NCBI GenBank assembly: GCA_036702865.1
Contig: DATNQD010000027.1
Span: 349,637-413,636, forward strand
DNA from: Trichocoleus sp.
Lineage (GTDB): Bacteria > Cyanobacteriota > Cyanobacteriia > Elainellales > Elainellaceae
Reading direction: 5' to 3'
DNA: 64,000 nt
The translations under genes were made by a program, and so were the position numbers. The notes under the pieces were generated by a model. The model did no database searches, was not told where the DNA came from, and worked only from the letters and a program-made list of their open reading frames with translations. Below are positions 1 through 9,250 of the stretch, in pieces (positions within the stretch are counted from its first letter, which is position 1; each line of letters starts with the position of its first letter).

Positions 1-930
1 GGGGTGCTGAAGGGCGATCTGGTGGTGCAGGGAAGCGGCGATCCTTTTTTCGTTTGGGAAGAGGCGATCGTCTTAGGCAATGCACTCAACCAGAAGGGCA
101 TTCGGCAGGTCAATGGCAATTTAATCGTTGCTGGCAGCTTTGCCATGAATTTTGAAACTGACCCAGTGCTGGCAGGCAATTTCTTAAAGCAAGCGTTTGA
201 TGCCAGTCTTTGGTCAGCCGATATCGCTACCCAATATCAAGGTTTGCCCACTGGTACAGCACGTCCTCAAGTCAAAATTACCGGGTCTGTTCAGTTTCAA
301 CCTGTGGATGTGCTCAAGAATCGATCGAAGCTGCTGATTCGCCATCAATCCTTGCCGATGGTAGACATTCTCAAGGCAATGAACATCTACAGCAACAACA
401 TCATGGCTGAGATGCTGGCAAACTTAATGGGCGGTGGAGCAGGGGTCATGCAACGAGTCCGCCAGACCACTCAAATTCCCGCTGGCGAAATTCAACTCCG
501 GAATGGTTCAGGCTTGGGGATTGAAAACCGTCTCTCTCCCAGAGCCATTACTGCAATGTTGATTGCAACGCAGCGCTACCTGCAACCCCGCAATCTCACA
601 ATTGCTGATATCTACCCCGTGATGGGACGAGATGGCGGCACACTCAAAGGCCGAGTTTTACCCCCCGGATCAACCGTCAAAACAGGGACATTGAATGAAG
701 TCAGTGCTTTAGCTGGAGCGATGCCCACGCGCGATCGAGGCTTAATCTGGTTTGCCGTAATTAACCTGGGCGCTGGTGACCTGGAAGACTTTCATCAACA
801 GCAAGATCGCCTTCTGCAAAACTTGAAACAGGACTGGGGCACTCCCTCGCCTCTGCCGCCCTCAATCCAACCCAGTCGCTCCACTAATCTAGGACGCCTC
901 GGAGCTGCTGAGCGGAATGAGTTGATGTAG
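1..930 (+). CDS. dacB: D-alanyl-D-alanine carboxypeptidase/endopeptidase (PBP4, peptidase S13), 3' part
   Basis: The reading frame is open from the first base, so the gene starts upstream and only about 309 C-terminal residues are present. PBP4-type enzymes are periplasmic penicillin-binding proteins that trim or cleave cross-links in peptidoglycan. Two of the three active-site motifs are visible: SNN (in YSNNIMAEM) and KTG (in VKTGTLNEVSALAG). The SxxK nucleophile motif must lie outside the window. The last 30 or so residues are a Pro/Ser-rich tail. The GTG at position 4 is internal to the frame and should not be taken as a start. The next gene is convergent (lptC). The family call is well supported by motif order and spacing; the exact paralogue name is less sure. 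Confidence 0.85.
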   Translation, partial: GVLKGDLVVQGSGDPFFVWEEAIVLGNALNQKGIRQVNGNLIVAGSFAMNFETDPVLAGNFLKQAFDASLWSADIATQYQGLPTGTARPQVKITGSVQFQPVDVLKNRSKLLIRHQSLPMVDILKAMNIYSNNIMAEMLANLMGGGAGVMQRVRQTTQIPAGEIQLRNGSGLGIENRLSPRAITAMLIATQRYLQPRNLTIADIYPVMGRDGGTLKGRVLPPGSTVKTGTLNEVSALAGAMPTRDRGLIWFAVINLGAGDLEDFHQQQDRLLQNLKQDWGTPSPLPPSIQPSRSTNLGRLGAAERNELM

Positions 931-1026
931 TAGATGACAGCGCTGTATGGGTCAGAGATCAGGTGCTGAATAGAGCCTTGTATCCCTCTGTTCTCACGTT
1001 ATCCTTCAGCTCTCACTTCTTTTCTC

Positions 1027-2178
1027 TTACTCTGGCACAATCTCAGTCACCACGCGTCCCCCACTCACGACTACCGTTTGGTTCTCCAGCTTGCCAATGG
1101 CTCTAGGACCCCGGAGCGTTGCAGGAGGATCTGCCTGGTTATAAACGACATTGCCTTCAGCTTCAAGCAGTTTGGTGGGAATTGTCCAGACTAGGTTATC
1201 CGAGGCGAGGTTAGACTGGTTCTTCTGCCCGATCGCCCGCACATTGCCAGAAAACCTGGCTACTTTCGGTTTGAGCTCAAATTGTCCGCGTTCAGCAGTG
1301 AGCGTGACTTGCTGTTCTCGATGAACGACCGTAACAGGCTGGTCGGCAATCAGAGTATCCTTTTTGAGGTTCCAGATCAGGGAGTTTCCAGTCACGAGAA
1401 GCGGTGGCTCAAGCAAGGTAACTCGGGCATTTTTCTTCAAGTGAGCAATGCGATCGGTCAGTTGCACTTCGGCAGAGTCGCCGTTTGCCTGATCGGTGAC
1501 CTGGGTTTTGTTTTGCAGGCGCTGCACCTGAACAGGCAGATCACTAACAATTTTTTCCTGCTTCATCAGCCAGACCACTTTTTGCCCCTGTACCCGGAGT
1601 TGAGGCTCTTCCTGAGTGATGGCTTCCACATTACCCGACAGTTCCATTCGTCCCTGGCGATGCAGCATTCTCCCCTCGTTTGCGCTCATCAAAAGCTTAG
1701 GGTGAGTTCCTCGCAAATTGCCCCGAACGATCAGTAAATCTTGCTTGGGTCGCCACTCCAGCTCATTGCCGCGTAAAACAGCTCCATTTTCGACATCAGT
1801 TGCTACAACCTCACCGCGCATGTAGATGCGATCGCCATTTCGCTGCACCTCTCCTTGCTGTGCCTGAATGCGATAGATCAGCTTGCCGTCTTGATAGAAC
1901 TGCCCGTAAGGACTCTGAACTTTTGCCGTTTTTTTGTCGGGGCTGTAGATCGCCTGCTTTGCCTTGACTTTCCAGAGGGTTTGTCCCTTTTCGTCTGGCT
2001 GCTCCAGGGTAATGTTGTTGAATGTCAGGTTGCTATCAGGATTTTGAGCAGCAGAGCTACTTTGCGCCAACTGATCTGCCCCCCGATCTCCCTGACGACA
2101 GCTCCAAGTTGTCATCGAAAGCGTGATGAGCAACAGAGGCAAAGCAATCACTTTCATCCAGCCCATGCTTTTTTTCAT
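1027..2178 (-). CDS. lptC: LPS export periplasmic protein LptC-like lipoprotein
   Basis: A 383-residue protein that begins with a basic N-terminus, a hydrophobic stretch and a cysteine near residue 27 (TTWSC), which resembles a lipoprotein signal peptide with a loose lipobox. The mature part is rich in beta-strand repeats of the type found in LptC/OstA proteins, which pass lipopolysaccharide across the periplasm from the LptBFG transporter to the outer membrane. At 383 residues it is much longer than the proteobacterial LptC of about 190; cyanobacterial LptC proteins are usually long, with a duplicated beta-jellyroll region. ATG start at 2178. Transcribed away from the NYN gene upstream on the same strand with a 119-base gap. 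Assignment rests on architecture and remembered family similarity. Confidence 0.75.
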   Translation of the reverse strand: MKKSMGWMKVIALPLLLITLSMTTWSCRQGDRGADQLAQSSSAAQNPDSNLTFNNITLEQPDEKGQTLWKVKAKQAIYSPDKKTAKVQSPYGQFYQDGKLIYRIQAQQGEVQRNGDRIYMRGEVVATDVENGAVLRGNELEWRPKQDLLIVRGNLRGTHPKLLMSANEGRMLHRQGRMELSGNVEAITQEEPQLRVQGQKVVWLMKQEKIVSDLPVQVQRLQNKTQVTDQANGDSAEVQLTDRIAHLKKNARVTLLEPPLLVTGNSLIWNLKKDTLIADQPVTVVHREQQVTLTAERGQFELKPKVARFSGNVRAIGQKNQSNLASDNLVWTIPTKLLEAEGNVVYNQADPPATLRGPRAIGKLENQTVVVSGGRVVTEIVPE

Positions 2179-2297
2179 TATTTTTGTAACGCGGTCTAAT
2201 CAAATCAGACGGGCAATAGACAGAAAAGCTCCTTTGAGCAGAGAATTCCTGGCATTACTCGTCTGACATGACCGCTTCCATTATTGCGTGAAGTGGC

Positions 2298-2924
2298 TTA
2301 TGGCTCGAACTGAGATTTATCGTCCATTGGCTCTTCCACCAAACCAATGCCAGTCAGCGGGCGGTAGGTATATCCCTGACGCGGCGTTTTCTGAATATCT
2401 TCCTTAATAGAATCGAGGTCAATATAGCGATCGGAGACGTTAATCAAGCTATCACTCGTCATAGAGCGTAGACTAACGACCTCCACGCGCACCCCTCGGT
2501 AGCTCACGGCGTCCACAGCATAAGCCAGATCACCATCTCCGCTCACCAGCACCGCAGTATCGTAGGAGCCAACCAGCGCCATCATATCAACTGCAATCTC
2601 AACGTCCAAATTAGCTTTCTTGGAGCCGTCAGGAAGCTGTACTAGGTCTTTAGAAATGACGCGATAGCCATTGCGCCGCATCCAAAGGAGAAAGCCCTGC
2701 TGCTTTTCATTCGTGCGATCGACCCCTGTATAGAAAAAGGAGCGCAAAAGCCGCGAACCCGCTGTCAACCGACAGAGCAGTTTGGTGTAGTCAATCTCAA
2801 TTCCCAACTGCAAGGCAGCATAGAACAAGTTAGAGCCATCGATAAAAATGGCAACCCGTCCCCGATTTTCGAGCACCTGCTCTGGCGTGAATATAGGATT
2901 GTTTTCCACATGATGATTGAACAT
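2298..2924 (-). CDS. NYN domain protein, LabA/DUF88 family
   Basis: A 208-residue protein with a NYN (PIN-like) domain over about residues 20-165. The acidic residues expected for metal binding are visible in AIFIDGSNLF, in the NLDVEIAVDMM segment and in VSGDGDLAYAV. The family includes LabA of Synechococcus elongatus, which takes part in negative feedback in circadian output; NYN domains in general are predicted nucleases. Whether this copy acts in the clock cannot be told from sequence. On the minus strand a GAGG lies about 13 bases before the ATG. It sits between metG and lptC on the same strand, but gaps of about 90-120 bases make a shared operon uncertain. Confidence 0.8.
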   Translation of the reverse strand: MFNHHVENNPIFTPEQVLENRGRVAIFIDGSNLFYAALQLGIEIDYTKLLCRLTAGSRLLRSFFYTGVDRTNEKQQGFLLWMRRNGYRVISKDLVQLPDGSKKANLDVEIAVDMMALVGSYDTAVLVSGDGDLAYAVDAVSYRGVRVEVVSLRSMTSDSLINVSDRYIDLDSIKEDIQKTPRQGYTYRPLTGIGLVEEPMDDKSQFEP

Positions 2925-3016
2925 AATTTTTCATACCTCGGATTTTTTATTGATGAAATTAAACGCTTAGAAATGAAAGACGTTCTGCGCTGACCAGGAT
3001 GGTTCTGAGCATCAGA

Positions 3017-4630
3017 TTAATGTTCTCCCTGAGGTGCGCCAGGAAGTTCCAATTTTTGAAAAATGGGCTGGGGTTCGCCAAGCAACTGCCCTGCTGGTAG
3101 GGTTCCCCATTCGGCATGAACCTCAAAGGGCAACTGTGCACCAACTTCAGGATGATTAAAGTCAACGGTAAAGCCTAACTGCTGATAAATGGCATTGCTC
3201 AAGTTAGGGATAACGGGTGAAAGAAGATAGGCTGCTTGTCGAACAGTTTCCAGGACGCTGTAAAGCACTTGCTCTACTTCAGCCCGTTTGCCCTGTTTAT
3301 GGAGCGTCCAAGGGGCTTGCTCATCAACAAACTTATTGCTGACCCGAACTAAGCTTAAGACTGCTTCACAGGCTTCACTAAACGACAGTGATTCATATGC
3401 GGCTGCAACTTGGGCTGCCAGTTTTCCTCCCTTCGATCGAAGCACATTCTCTTCGGGTGAAATATCTTCTAGCTGAACCGCTGAAACTTTGCCATCGCAG
3501 TATTTATAAGCCATCTTCAGCGTCCGGTTGAGCAGGTTGCCCAGATCGTTTGCTAAATCAGCATTGAGAATATTGACGAAGCGAGTTTCATTAAAGTCAC
3601 CATCTCGCCCAAACTCAATTTCCTTCAGGAAGTAGTAGCGCACCGCATCGGAGCCATAGCGACTGGTCAAGGCTACCGGATCGATCGTATTGCCCAGGCT
3701 CTTGCCCATCTTTTGCCCGTCTTTGGTCAGAAATCCATGTCCAAATACGCGATCGGGAACGGGTAATTCAGCAGACATAAGCATTGCGGGCCAATAAACC
3801 GCATGAAACCGGAGAATATCTTTCCCGATGAGATGGATGTTGATGGGCCACCATTTCGCAACTGCATTCGCGAGCGTCGGTTCATCTCCTGGTTCCAGCA
3901 AGGCAGTGATATAGCCTAAGAGTGCGTCAAACCAGACATAGATAATATGGTTGGGATCAGCAGGGATCGGAAATCCCCAATCAAAATTTACTCTGGAAAT
4001 AGAGAAGTCTTGCAACCCTCGGCTGACAAAGTTGAATACTTCATTGCGACGGCTCTCTGGCTGAATAAAGTCAGGTCGGGATTGGTAAAGCTGCTCCAGT
4101 TTTTCTTGGTAAGCAGAAAGACGGAAAAAATAGTTTTGCTCGTCTCGCCACTCTGCTTCCTTGTTGGTATGAATTGGGCAACGGTGGTTGTCGAGCAGTT
4201 CGCGTTCTTCCTTGAATTCTTCACAGGAAACGCAGTACCAGCCCTGCTGTTGTCCTAAATAAATGTCGCCTCGCTCCCAAACACGCTGAAAAAACTCCTT
4301 GACGATCGCTGCATGGTTAGGGGAGGTCGTGCGGATAAAGCGATCGACCCGAATATTGAGCTTTTCCCAAAGCGAAGCAAAACTACCAGCAATCAGATCG
4401 CAGTGTTCTTGGGGCAACCGTCCTGCTGCTTCTGCAGTGCGCTGAATTTTTTGCCCATGTTCATCCGTTCCCGTAATCATTAAAACGGGTCTGCCCCTAA
4501 GCCGCTGAAATCTGGCTGTTACATCTGCGGCAATTGTGGTGTAGGCACTGCCGATATGAGGAACATCGTTAACGTAATAAAGGGGTGTTGTAATGGCAAA
4601 AGTGGATTGTAGCTTTGTGTTAAAAGTCAT
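3017..4630 (-). CDS. metG: Methionyl-tRNA synthetase
   Basis: A 537-residue class I aminoacyl-tRNA synthetase that charges tRNA-Met. The class I signature appears as HIGSAYT near residue 25 and the KMSKS loop as KMGKSLGN in the middle of the protein. A zinc-knuckle insertion is present (WYCVSCEEF, followed later by CPIH). The C-terminal region carries the helical anticodon-binding domain, and no EMAP-type tRNA-binding extension is attached, which fits the short MetG form. ATG start at 4630. The leader on the minus strand contains a perfect 6-bp inverted repeat at 4701-4716. A very confident call. Confidence 0.97.
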   Translation of the reverse strand: MTFNTKLQSTFAITTPLYYVNDVPHIGSAYTTIAADVTARFQRLRGRPVLMITGTDEHGQKIQRTAEAAGRLPQEHCDLIAGSFASLWEKLNIRVDRFIRTTSPNHAAIVKEFFQRVWERGDIYLGQQQGWYCVSCEEFKEERELLDNHRCPIHTNKEAEWRDEQNYFFRLSAYQEKLEQLYQSRPDFIQPESRRNEVFNFVSRGLQDFSISRVNFDWGFPIPADPNHIIYVWFDALLGYITALLEPGDEPTLANAVAKWWPINIHLIGKDILRFHAVYWPAMLMSAELPVPDRVFGHGFLTKDGQKMGKSLGNTIDPVALTSRYGSDAVRYYFLKEIEFGRDGDFNETRFVNILNADLANDLGNLLNRTLKMAYKYCDGKVSAVQLEDISPEENVLRSKGGKLAAQVAAAYESLSFSEACEAVLSLVRVSNKFVDEQAPWTLHKQGKRAEVEQVLYSVLETVRQAAYLLSPVIPNLSNAIYQQLGFTVDFNHPEVGAQLPFEVHAEWGTLPAGQLLGEPQPIFQKLELPGAPQGEH

Positions 4631-5811
4631 GGATTGATAAAAATGCCCTAGGAAATATCAACACTATACCGAAAGGGGGATGACGTAAACATCAAGGTTT
4701 GGTACGAAGCCGTACCGTTTATTTGTGAAACAAAATAGTTTTTGATAAATGGCTGTCAGAGTGTAGAGATATCTAAAGTAAGCTTGGAATTTAATAAGAG
4801 ATTTCAAAAGAATTAGGGCTTTACTGGCTCATTTCCATCTTCACTAACAAAACTCAATACTTCATATGATAAAAGGGGAAAGTTGTAAATTACCTCATTC
4901 GCTTGAGATTTAGAAGGTTTTTTGACTGCTATAAATAGGGTTGAGCTTTGAAAAAACGACTGCCAGGAAATATTTTCTAAGGCTTGTGACAGATAGAAAG
5001 ATTAAGTTCTCCTGTTCAAGCAGAATTATTTCTCAGGATGTTAGTCTGCTTAGCTTTTGACCCGGTAGGTTCCCCACGATTTCGATTGAGATCGGCAAGA
5101 AGTTTCATGGATGAGCACTACTGATTTTGCCTATAAAGCTGCAAATTCTGTATCGTTTATATCCTTTTCGATTGCTTCAAGATTTTCCTACACAACTCCA
5201 TTCAACCCAAAGCTTAAGAGCTTTATCACCTTACCAACCTAGCACTCGCCTGATTGGAAGTGAGTTCAGGTCTTAATGATTTAAGATTTTGCCAAACCAT
5301 CTCCTGATACAACCCTGGGAAGCGTCAATTAGTCTTTCATCTGTCCTAAACCGAGCAAAAAGTTGTAGCCAGTCGCAAATCTGATGCTTCACCAATCCTT
5401 AATTTGGTTCTGACGATTCCAAAAAATGCTTCTTTAAGACCAGAGTTCCCACAAAGTGACTTGCTACCAAACTAGGCGAATGAAGCTTTATTTCGAGGAG
5501 TGCTTGTTTTTCGGAAATTTGGATGAGCAAACATCAAGGCTTTTCTGCAGTCAAACCTTCTCTTGAGATCTCTCTAACTAGCGAGGGTGCTCCTGCTCAA
5601 GACCAAGCAAACTAATAGGAGCACTAGTTTTGGATCTGCAACAGACCTGATTTGCAACAGAAAGGGGCAAAACAAGTGTTTCTTGTTCTAGCGAACTTGA
5701 AAGCTCCCATCCCAGTGCGATCGAGCCAGGATCAACCCGAAGGATGAACTAAAATCAATCACACCCCTTTGTAAAGTAATATTAACAGCAAGCCAGTAAG
5801 TTAGTTTAGAT
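4631..5811. other. 1.18 kb region without a convincing gene
   Basis: I find no open frame with a recognisable protein on either strand, and no tRNA, rRNA, tmRNA or RNase P signature. The longest frames are short and of unlikely composition. By eye the stretch is more A+T-rich than the genes on each side. It must contain the promoters of metG (minus) and the acyltransferase gene (plus). It could hold an untranslated RNA or a decayed gene, but I cannot support either. Confidence 0.6.
4701..4716 (-). repeat. Short perfect inverted repeat upstream of metG
   Basis: GGTACG, four bases, then CGTACC. It lies about 70 bases before the metG start on the side from which metG is transcribed, so it could be a hairpin in the mRNA leader or a dimeric operator site. 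There is no T-tract, so it is not an intrinsic terminator. No T-box-like structure was recognised. Confidence 0.35.
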
Positions 5812-6531
5812 ATGGTGTTTGGCAGTCCTCTGCTTGTTTCACAACAGTTGCTCACCGCCTTGGGCACAAGAACCTTCTTTCACCATCAAGACCGAGTTCC
5901 TTCAGAGGGTGCAGTTTTGGTCGTGAGCAATCATCGTAGTTTTTTGGATGCTCCTCTGCTGATGGCAGCGATGAACCGATCGATTCGGTTTGCTTGTCAC
6001 CATTACATGGGAGAAGTTCCAGTCCTGCGTGAAGTGGTTACTCGGCTCGGCTGCTTTCCACTGGATACACCCGATCAGCGACAGCAAAGCTTTTTTCACC
6101 AAGCCATTAAGCTGTTGCAATCTCAGCAGGTCGTTGGGATTTTTCCAGAAGGAACGCAGCCAATGGTGCAGTTAACTGATCCCCGAGCAATTGGGGACTT
6201 TCAAAGAGGCTTTGCCCATTTGGCTTTGCGTGCTCCCATTCAAAATCTCGCTGTTCTGCCCATTGCGATCGCCTCTCAATCTGAGTCCAACAACTTCACT
6301 GTGCCACTCAAGGTCCTCAGCTGGTTTGATCCCTCTGAGCCTCTGTTTAATCAACCGGGCTGGCATCCGATGGTGCTATATCAACGTGTTGATGTGCTGG
6401 TGGGTCGTCCAATTTGGATCACAAACGCTCAGCGGCAGAGCTATCAGGGCAAACAAGCGCGTTCAGTAGTCGCTGATTTGACTGCCCACTGCCAGACCGA
6501 AATTAATCATTTGCTTCATCACGTTGCATAG
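5812..6531 (+). CDS. Lysophospholipid acyltransferase family protein (PlsC-like)
   Basis: A 239-residue glycerolipid acyltransferase. The catalytic HX4D motif is visible as H41 and D46 in SNHRSFLD, and the substrate-binding motif as FPEGTQ near residue 115. Family members move an acyl chain from acyl-ACP or acyl-CoA onto lysophosphatidate or a related acceptor at the membrane. The frame starts at an ATG. The stop codon is three bases before the ATG of the alpha/beta hydrolase, so the two are almost surely cotranscribed. That pairing resembles the two halves of plant plastid phytyl ester synthases, so the acceptor may not be lysophosphatidate. Family sure, substrate open. Confidence 0.85.
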   Translation: MVFGSPLLVSQQLLTALGTRTFFHHQDRVPSEGAVLVVSNHRSFLDAPLLMAAMNRSIRFACHHYMGEVPVLREVVTRLGCFPLDTPDQRQQSFFHQAIKLLQSQQVVGIFPEGTQPMVQLTDPRAIGDFQRGFAHLALRAPIQNLAVLPIAIASQSESNNFTVPLKVLSWFDPSEPLFNQPGWHPMVLYQRVDVLVGRPIWITNAQRQSYQGKQARSVVADLTAHCQTEINHLLHHVA

Positions 6532-6534
6532 CCC

Positions 6535-7344
6535 ATGATTCAATCTCGCCACCACGCCTACTTCCGGACGCCGACCCGCCTCAATCCTGATGCACCCTTG
6601 TTCGTCTTTTTGCCTGGCATGGACGGAACCGGACAACTCTTTCGTGCTCAGGTTGCTGGCATGGAGAAGGCATTTGATATTCGCTGTTTGTCAATTCCCT
6701 CGGATGATCTGACTGGTTGGAATCAGTTAGTTGAACAGGTGATCACGCTAGTTCGGGCAGAGATCGATCGCAAACCCAACCAGCCAGTCTACATGTGTGG
6801 CGAGTCTTTTGGCGGCTGCCTGGCAATTAAGGCGGCGCTACGGGCACCCGATTTGTTTCATCGATTAATTCTGGTCAATCCTGCCTCTTCGTTCAACCGT
6901 CGCCCCTGGGTCTTTTGGGGATCTCATTTCAGTCGGTTGCTGCCTGAGACAATGTATCAGCTTTCGTCCGTTAGCTTTTTGCCGATTCTGGCTTCATTAA
7001 ACCGGATTAAGCTGGAAGATCGGCAGGCATTGTTAGAAGCAGTGCGTTTTGTCACACAGCGATCGTCCATCTGGCGGCAAGGTCTTTTGCGTGATTTTGA
7101 TGTGACTGATTTTCAGCTACGCAGCCTTACCCTCCCCACACTTGTCGTAGCAAGTGGCAGCGATCGGCTGTTGCCTTCCATTCCAGAAGCCCGTCGTTTG
7201 GTCAATCTGCTGCCCAATGCTGAGATGATTGTGTTGCCCCACAGTGGTCATGCTTGCTTGCTGGAGTCTGATATAAACCTCTATAACTTGCTCAAGTCAT
7301 CTCGGCTGGTTCAGCCACCGCAGCCTACGATGCAGGTTTCTTAA
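6535..7344 (+). CDS. Alpha/beta hydrolase
   Basis: A 269-residue alpha/beta hydrolase fold protein. The oxyanion region is FLPGMDGTG, the nucleophile elbow is GESFGG with Ser91, the acid is probably the Asp in GSDRLLP, and the catalytic His is in HSGHACLLE near the C-terminus. It begins three bases after the acyltransferase stop. The LPGMDGTG start and the spacing of motifs resemble the hydrolase half of plant esterase/lipase/thioesterase-type phytyl ester synthases, where a hydrolase of this kind is fused to an acyltransferase. A role in acyl transfer or release for wax, phytyl or storage lipid formation is inference. Confidence 0.85.
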   Translation: MIQSRHHAYFRTPTRLNPDAPLFVFLPGMDGTGQLFRAQVAGMEKAFDIRCLSIPSDDLTGWNQLVEQVITLVRAEIDRKPNQPVYMCGESFGGCLAIKAALRAPDLFHRLILVNPASSFNRRPWVFWGSHFSRLLPETMYQLSSVSFLPILASLNRIKLEDRQALLEAVRFVTQRSSIWRQGLLRDFDVTDFQLRSLTLPTLVVASGSDRLLPSIPEARRLVNLLPNAEMIVLPHSGHACLLESDINLYNLLKSSRLVQPPQPTMQVS

Positions 7345-7374
7345 ACTCGCCCACTTCTTGAGCTTATCGGCTGC

Positions 7375-8322
7375 TTATAAGGCAGCGAATCGATCGGTTG
7401 TGGTAATCAGCGCATCTTGAATCCCTGGTTCGGTCATAGAATGTCCGGCATCAGCAATAACCAAAAATTCTGCTTCCGGAAAAACTTGATGGAGTTCCCA
7501 GGCAGAGACCATGGGGCAAACGATGTCATAACGTCCCTGCACAATGACGGTGGGAAGATGACGAATGCGGTTGCAATTCTGTAAAAGCTGGTCTTCCGAA
7601 GTGAAAAAGCCCTTATTGACGAAGTAGTGGCATTCAATCCGGGCAAAGGCTTCAGCAAATTGGCTTTCACCAAACCGCGCTTGCAGCCCTAAGTCAGGAA
7701 AGAGCTTACTGGTACTGCCTTCCCAAATTGACCAGGCACGCGCTGCCTCTTGCCGAACAGCCGGATCAGAACTAGTTAGCCGTTTGTAGTACGCTGCAAT
7801 CAAATCCTGTCGCTCATTTAGTGGAATAGGCTTTAGGTAAGCTTCCCAAAAGTCAGGAAAGATATTGCTGGCACCTTCCTGGTAAAACCATTGCAGTTCT
7901 TTGTTTCTCAGCAGAAAGATTCCCCGGAGAATTAGCCCTTTACATGCTTCGGGGTAGGTCTGGCTATATGCCAATGCCAAGGTACTGCCCCAACTGCCGC
8001 CAAAGACAACCCAGCGATCGATCCCCAGATGGTGACGCAGCTTTTCAATGTCGTTGACCAGATCCCAGGTTGTGTTTTCTCTCAGTTCAGCATGAGGGGT
8101 ACTGCGTCCACACCCCCGCTGGTCAAATAAAATGATGCGCCATTGCTCTGGGTTGAAGTAGCGACGATACAGCGGATCACTGCCGCCCCCTGGCCCCCCA
8201 TGCAGAAAGACGATGGGGTTGCCCTCAGGATTTCCAACCTGTTCAAAATAAACCTGATGAAGCTCCGAAACCTGGATTGTTCCCTTCTGGTAGGGTTCGA
8301 TCGGCGGATACAGTTCGCGCAT
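7375..8322 (-). CDS. pip: Proline iminopeptidase (peptidase S33)
   Basis: A 315-residue cytoplasmic alpha/beta hydrolase that removes N-terminal proline from peptides. Typical features are the HGGPGGG oxyanion motif near residue 40, the DQRGCGRSTPH segment, the nucleophile elbow GGSWGS, and a C-terminal Asp/His pair (GRYDIVCP and DAGHSMTEPG). Length and motif order match the classic prolyl aminopeptidase family. It is convergent with the alpha/beta hydrolase gene, with about 30 bases between the two stops. ATG start at 8322. Confidence 0.93.
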   Translation of the reverse strand: MRELYPPIEPYQKGTIQVSELHQVYFEQVGNPEGNPIVFLHGGPGGGSDPLYRRYFNPEQWRIILFDQRGCGRSTPHAELRENTTWDLVNDIEKLRHHLGIDRWVVFGGSWGSTLALAYSQTYPEACKGLILRGIFLLRNKELQWFYQEGASNIFPDFWEAYLKPIPLNERQDLIAAYYKRLTSSDPAVRQEAARAWSIWEGSTSKLFPDLGLQARFGESQFAEAFARIECHYFVNKGFFTSEDQLLQNCNRIRHLPTVIVQGRYDIVCPMVSAWELHQVFPEAEFLVIADAGHSMTEPGIQDALITTTDRFAAL

Positions 8323-8558
8323 AAGTTTTTTGAGTCAGGTGTAGCAAGTAAGCGGTATGAGAAGCCAGGGATCAAGCGTAATATAGCCAACCTGCTCAAA
8401 GTTTCGCTCGATCGAGTGGTTCTAACCTGGGTTACGGTTCCGATAATGTCGCCGAATCACAGGCAAAATGCTCAAAATCTTTCTAGGATCGATCCTAAAG
8501 ATACAAGCAAAACGGTTCAGATTCCTTTTTGCCATTTCGATAAAAGTAAGCTAGATCG

Positions 8559-8993
8559 ATGAGTACTGTGTCCAGTTTTTCAGCATTTGAGTTCCAAGCC
8601 CATCAGATTGTGCGCCTGCAACATGAATCTACTTATCTTTACGCTGAAGTAATTCAAGTCGTTTCTGCTCGTCGCCTCTGCTGGGCGCGTCCGCTCGTTC
8701 TCCTGCTGCCCAAAATGCCGGAATCAACCTTACTGACTCCAACACCTCGTCTCATGGACGCAGAATTCGATGCTTATACATTTTTAGATTTAAGACAGGG
8801 ATCTGACCTGCTGCTGCCACTTTCCTGGTTTGAAGCTGCGATCGATGTCGAAGTAATTCCTATCCTGGCACAGCTTGACATCCCCAAAGACCCTGCCGAC
8901 TCAGGCAACACGCTACTCAACCCGGTTTCGGCTCATCGTCAGATGCAGCAGTTTATCCAGCAACTTTGTCATACACGTTCAGATGCACCCTAG
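8559..8993 (+). CDS. Conserved hypothetical protein, 144 aa
   Basis: I do not recognise a named domain. The protein is soluble, with no signal peptide or membrane segment, and mixes short beta-like stretches (HQIVRLQHESTYLYAEVIQV) with acidic and Leu/Pro-rich parts. The RRLCWARPLVLLLP segment resembles cyanobacterial proteins of unknown function that I remember as conserved. ATG start at 8559. It stands alone, divergent from pip, with a 236-base upstream region that should hold both promoters. Coding use of the frame is supported by its length and HIP1-bearing codons. Confidence 0.6.
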   Translation: MSTVSSFSAFEFQAHQIVRLQHESTYLYAEVIQVVSARRLCWARPLVLLLPKMPESTLLTPTPRLMDAEFDAYTFLDLRQGSDLLLPLSWFEAAIDVEVIPILAQLDIPKDPADSGNTLLNPVSAHRQMQQFIQQLCHTRSDAP

Positions 8994-9055
8994 AGCTTTG
9001 GATTCGCCCTCATCCTCACGCAAATTGCTAATCCAGCAACCAAGAGTGAGATGGA

Positions 9056-9250
9056 CTAAGGACTCGGTACAAGTCGAACCCGACCAGCATCCATTTCCGA
9101 CATGAGTAGTTCCAACGCCTCGTAATCTACATCTGAGATATAACCCAGACGAGTCAACTCATAGTTGATTTCGTTTTCAATATCGGGCGTAAGCTGTTTG
9201 ATGTATAAAGCCTTCGCAACCAAATGGCGAATGATATGGGGTGTGTTCAT
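9056..9250 (-). CDS. Small conserved hypothetical protein, 64 aa
   Basis: The frame can be extended upstream to a TTG at 9355, but the part that looks like a folded domain starts at the ATG at 9250 (MNTPHIIRHLVAKALYIKQL). It is an acidic, helical small protein with the segment YISDVDYEALELLMSEMDAG near the C-terminus. No Shine-Dalgarno sequence precedes either start. I remember similar 60-65 residue cyanobacterial proteins without assigned function. It is convergent with the 144-residue gene, with about 60 bases between the stops. Confidence 0.55.
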   Translation of the reverse strand: MNTPHIIRHLVAKALYIKQLTPDIENEINYELTRLGYISDVDYEALELLMSEMDAGRVRLVPSP

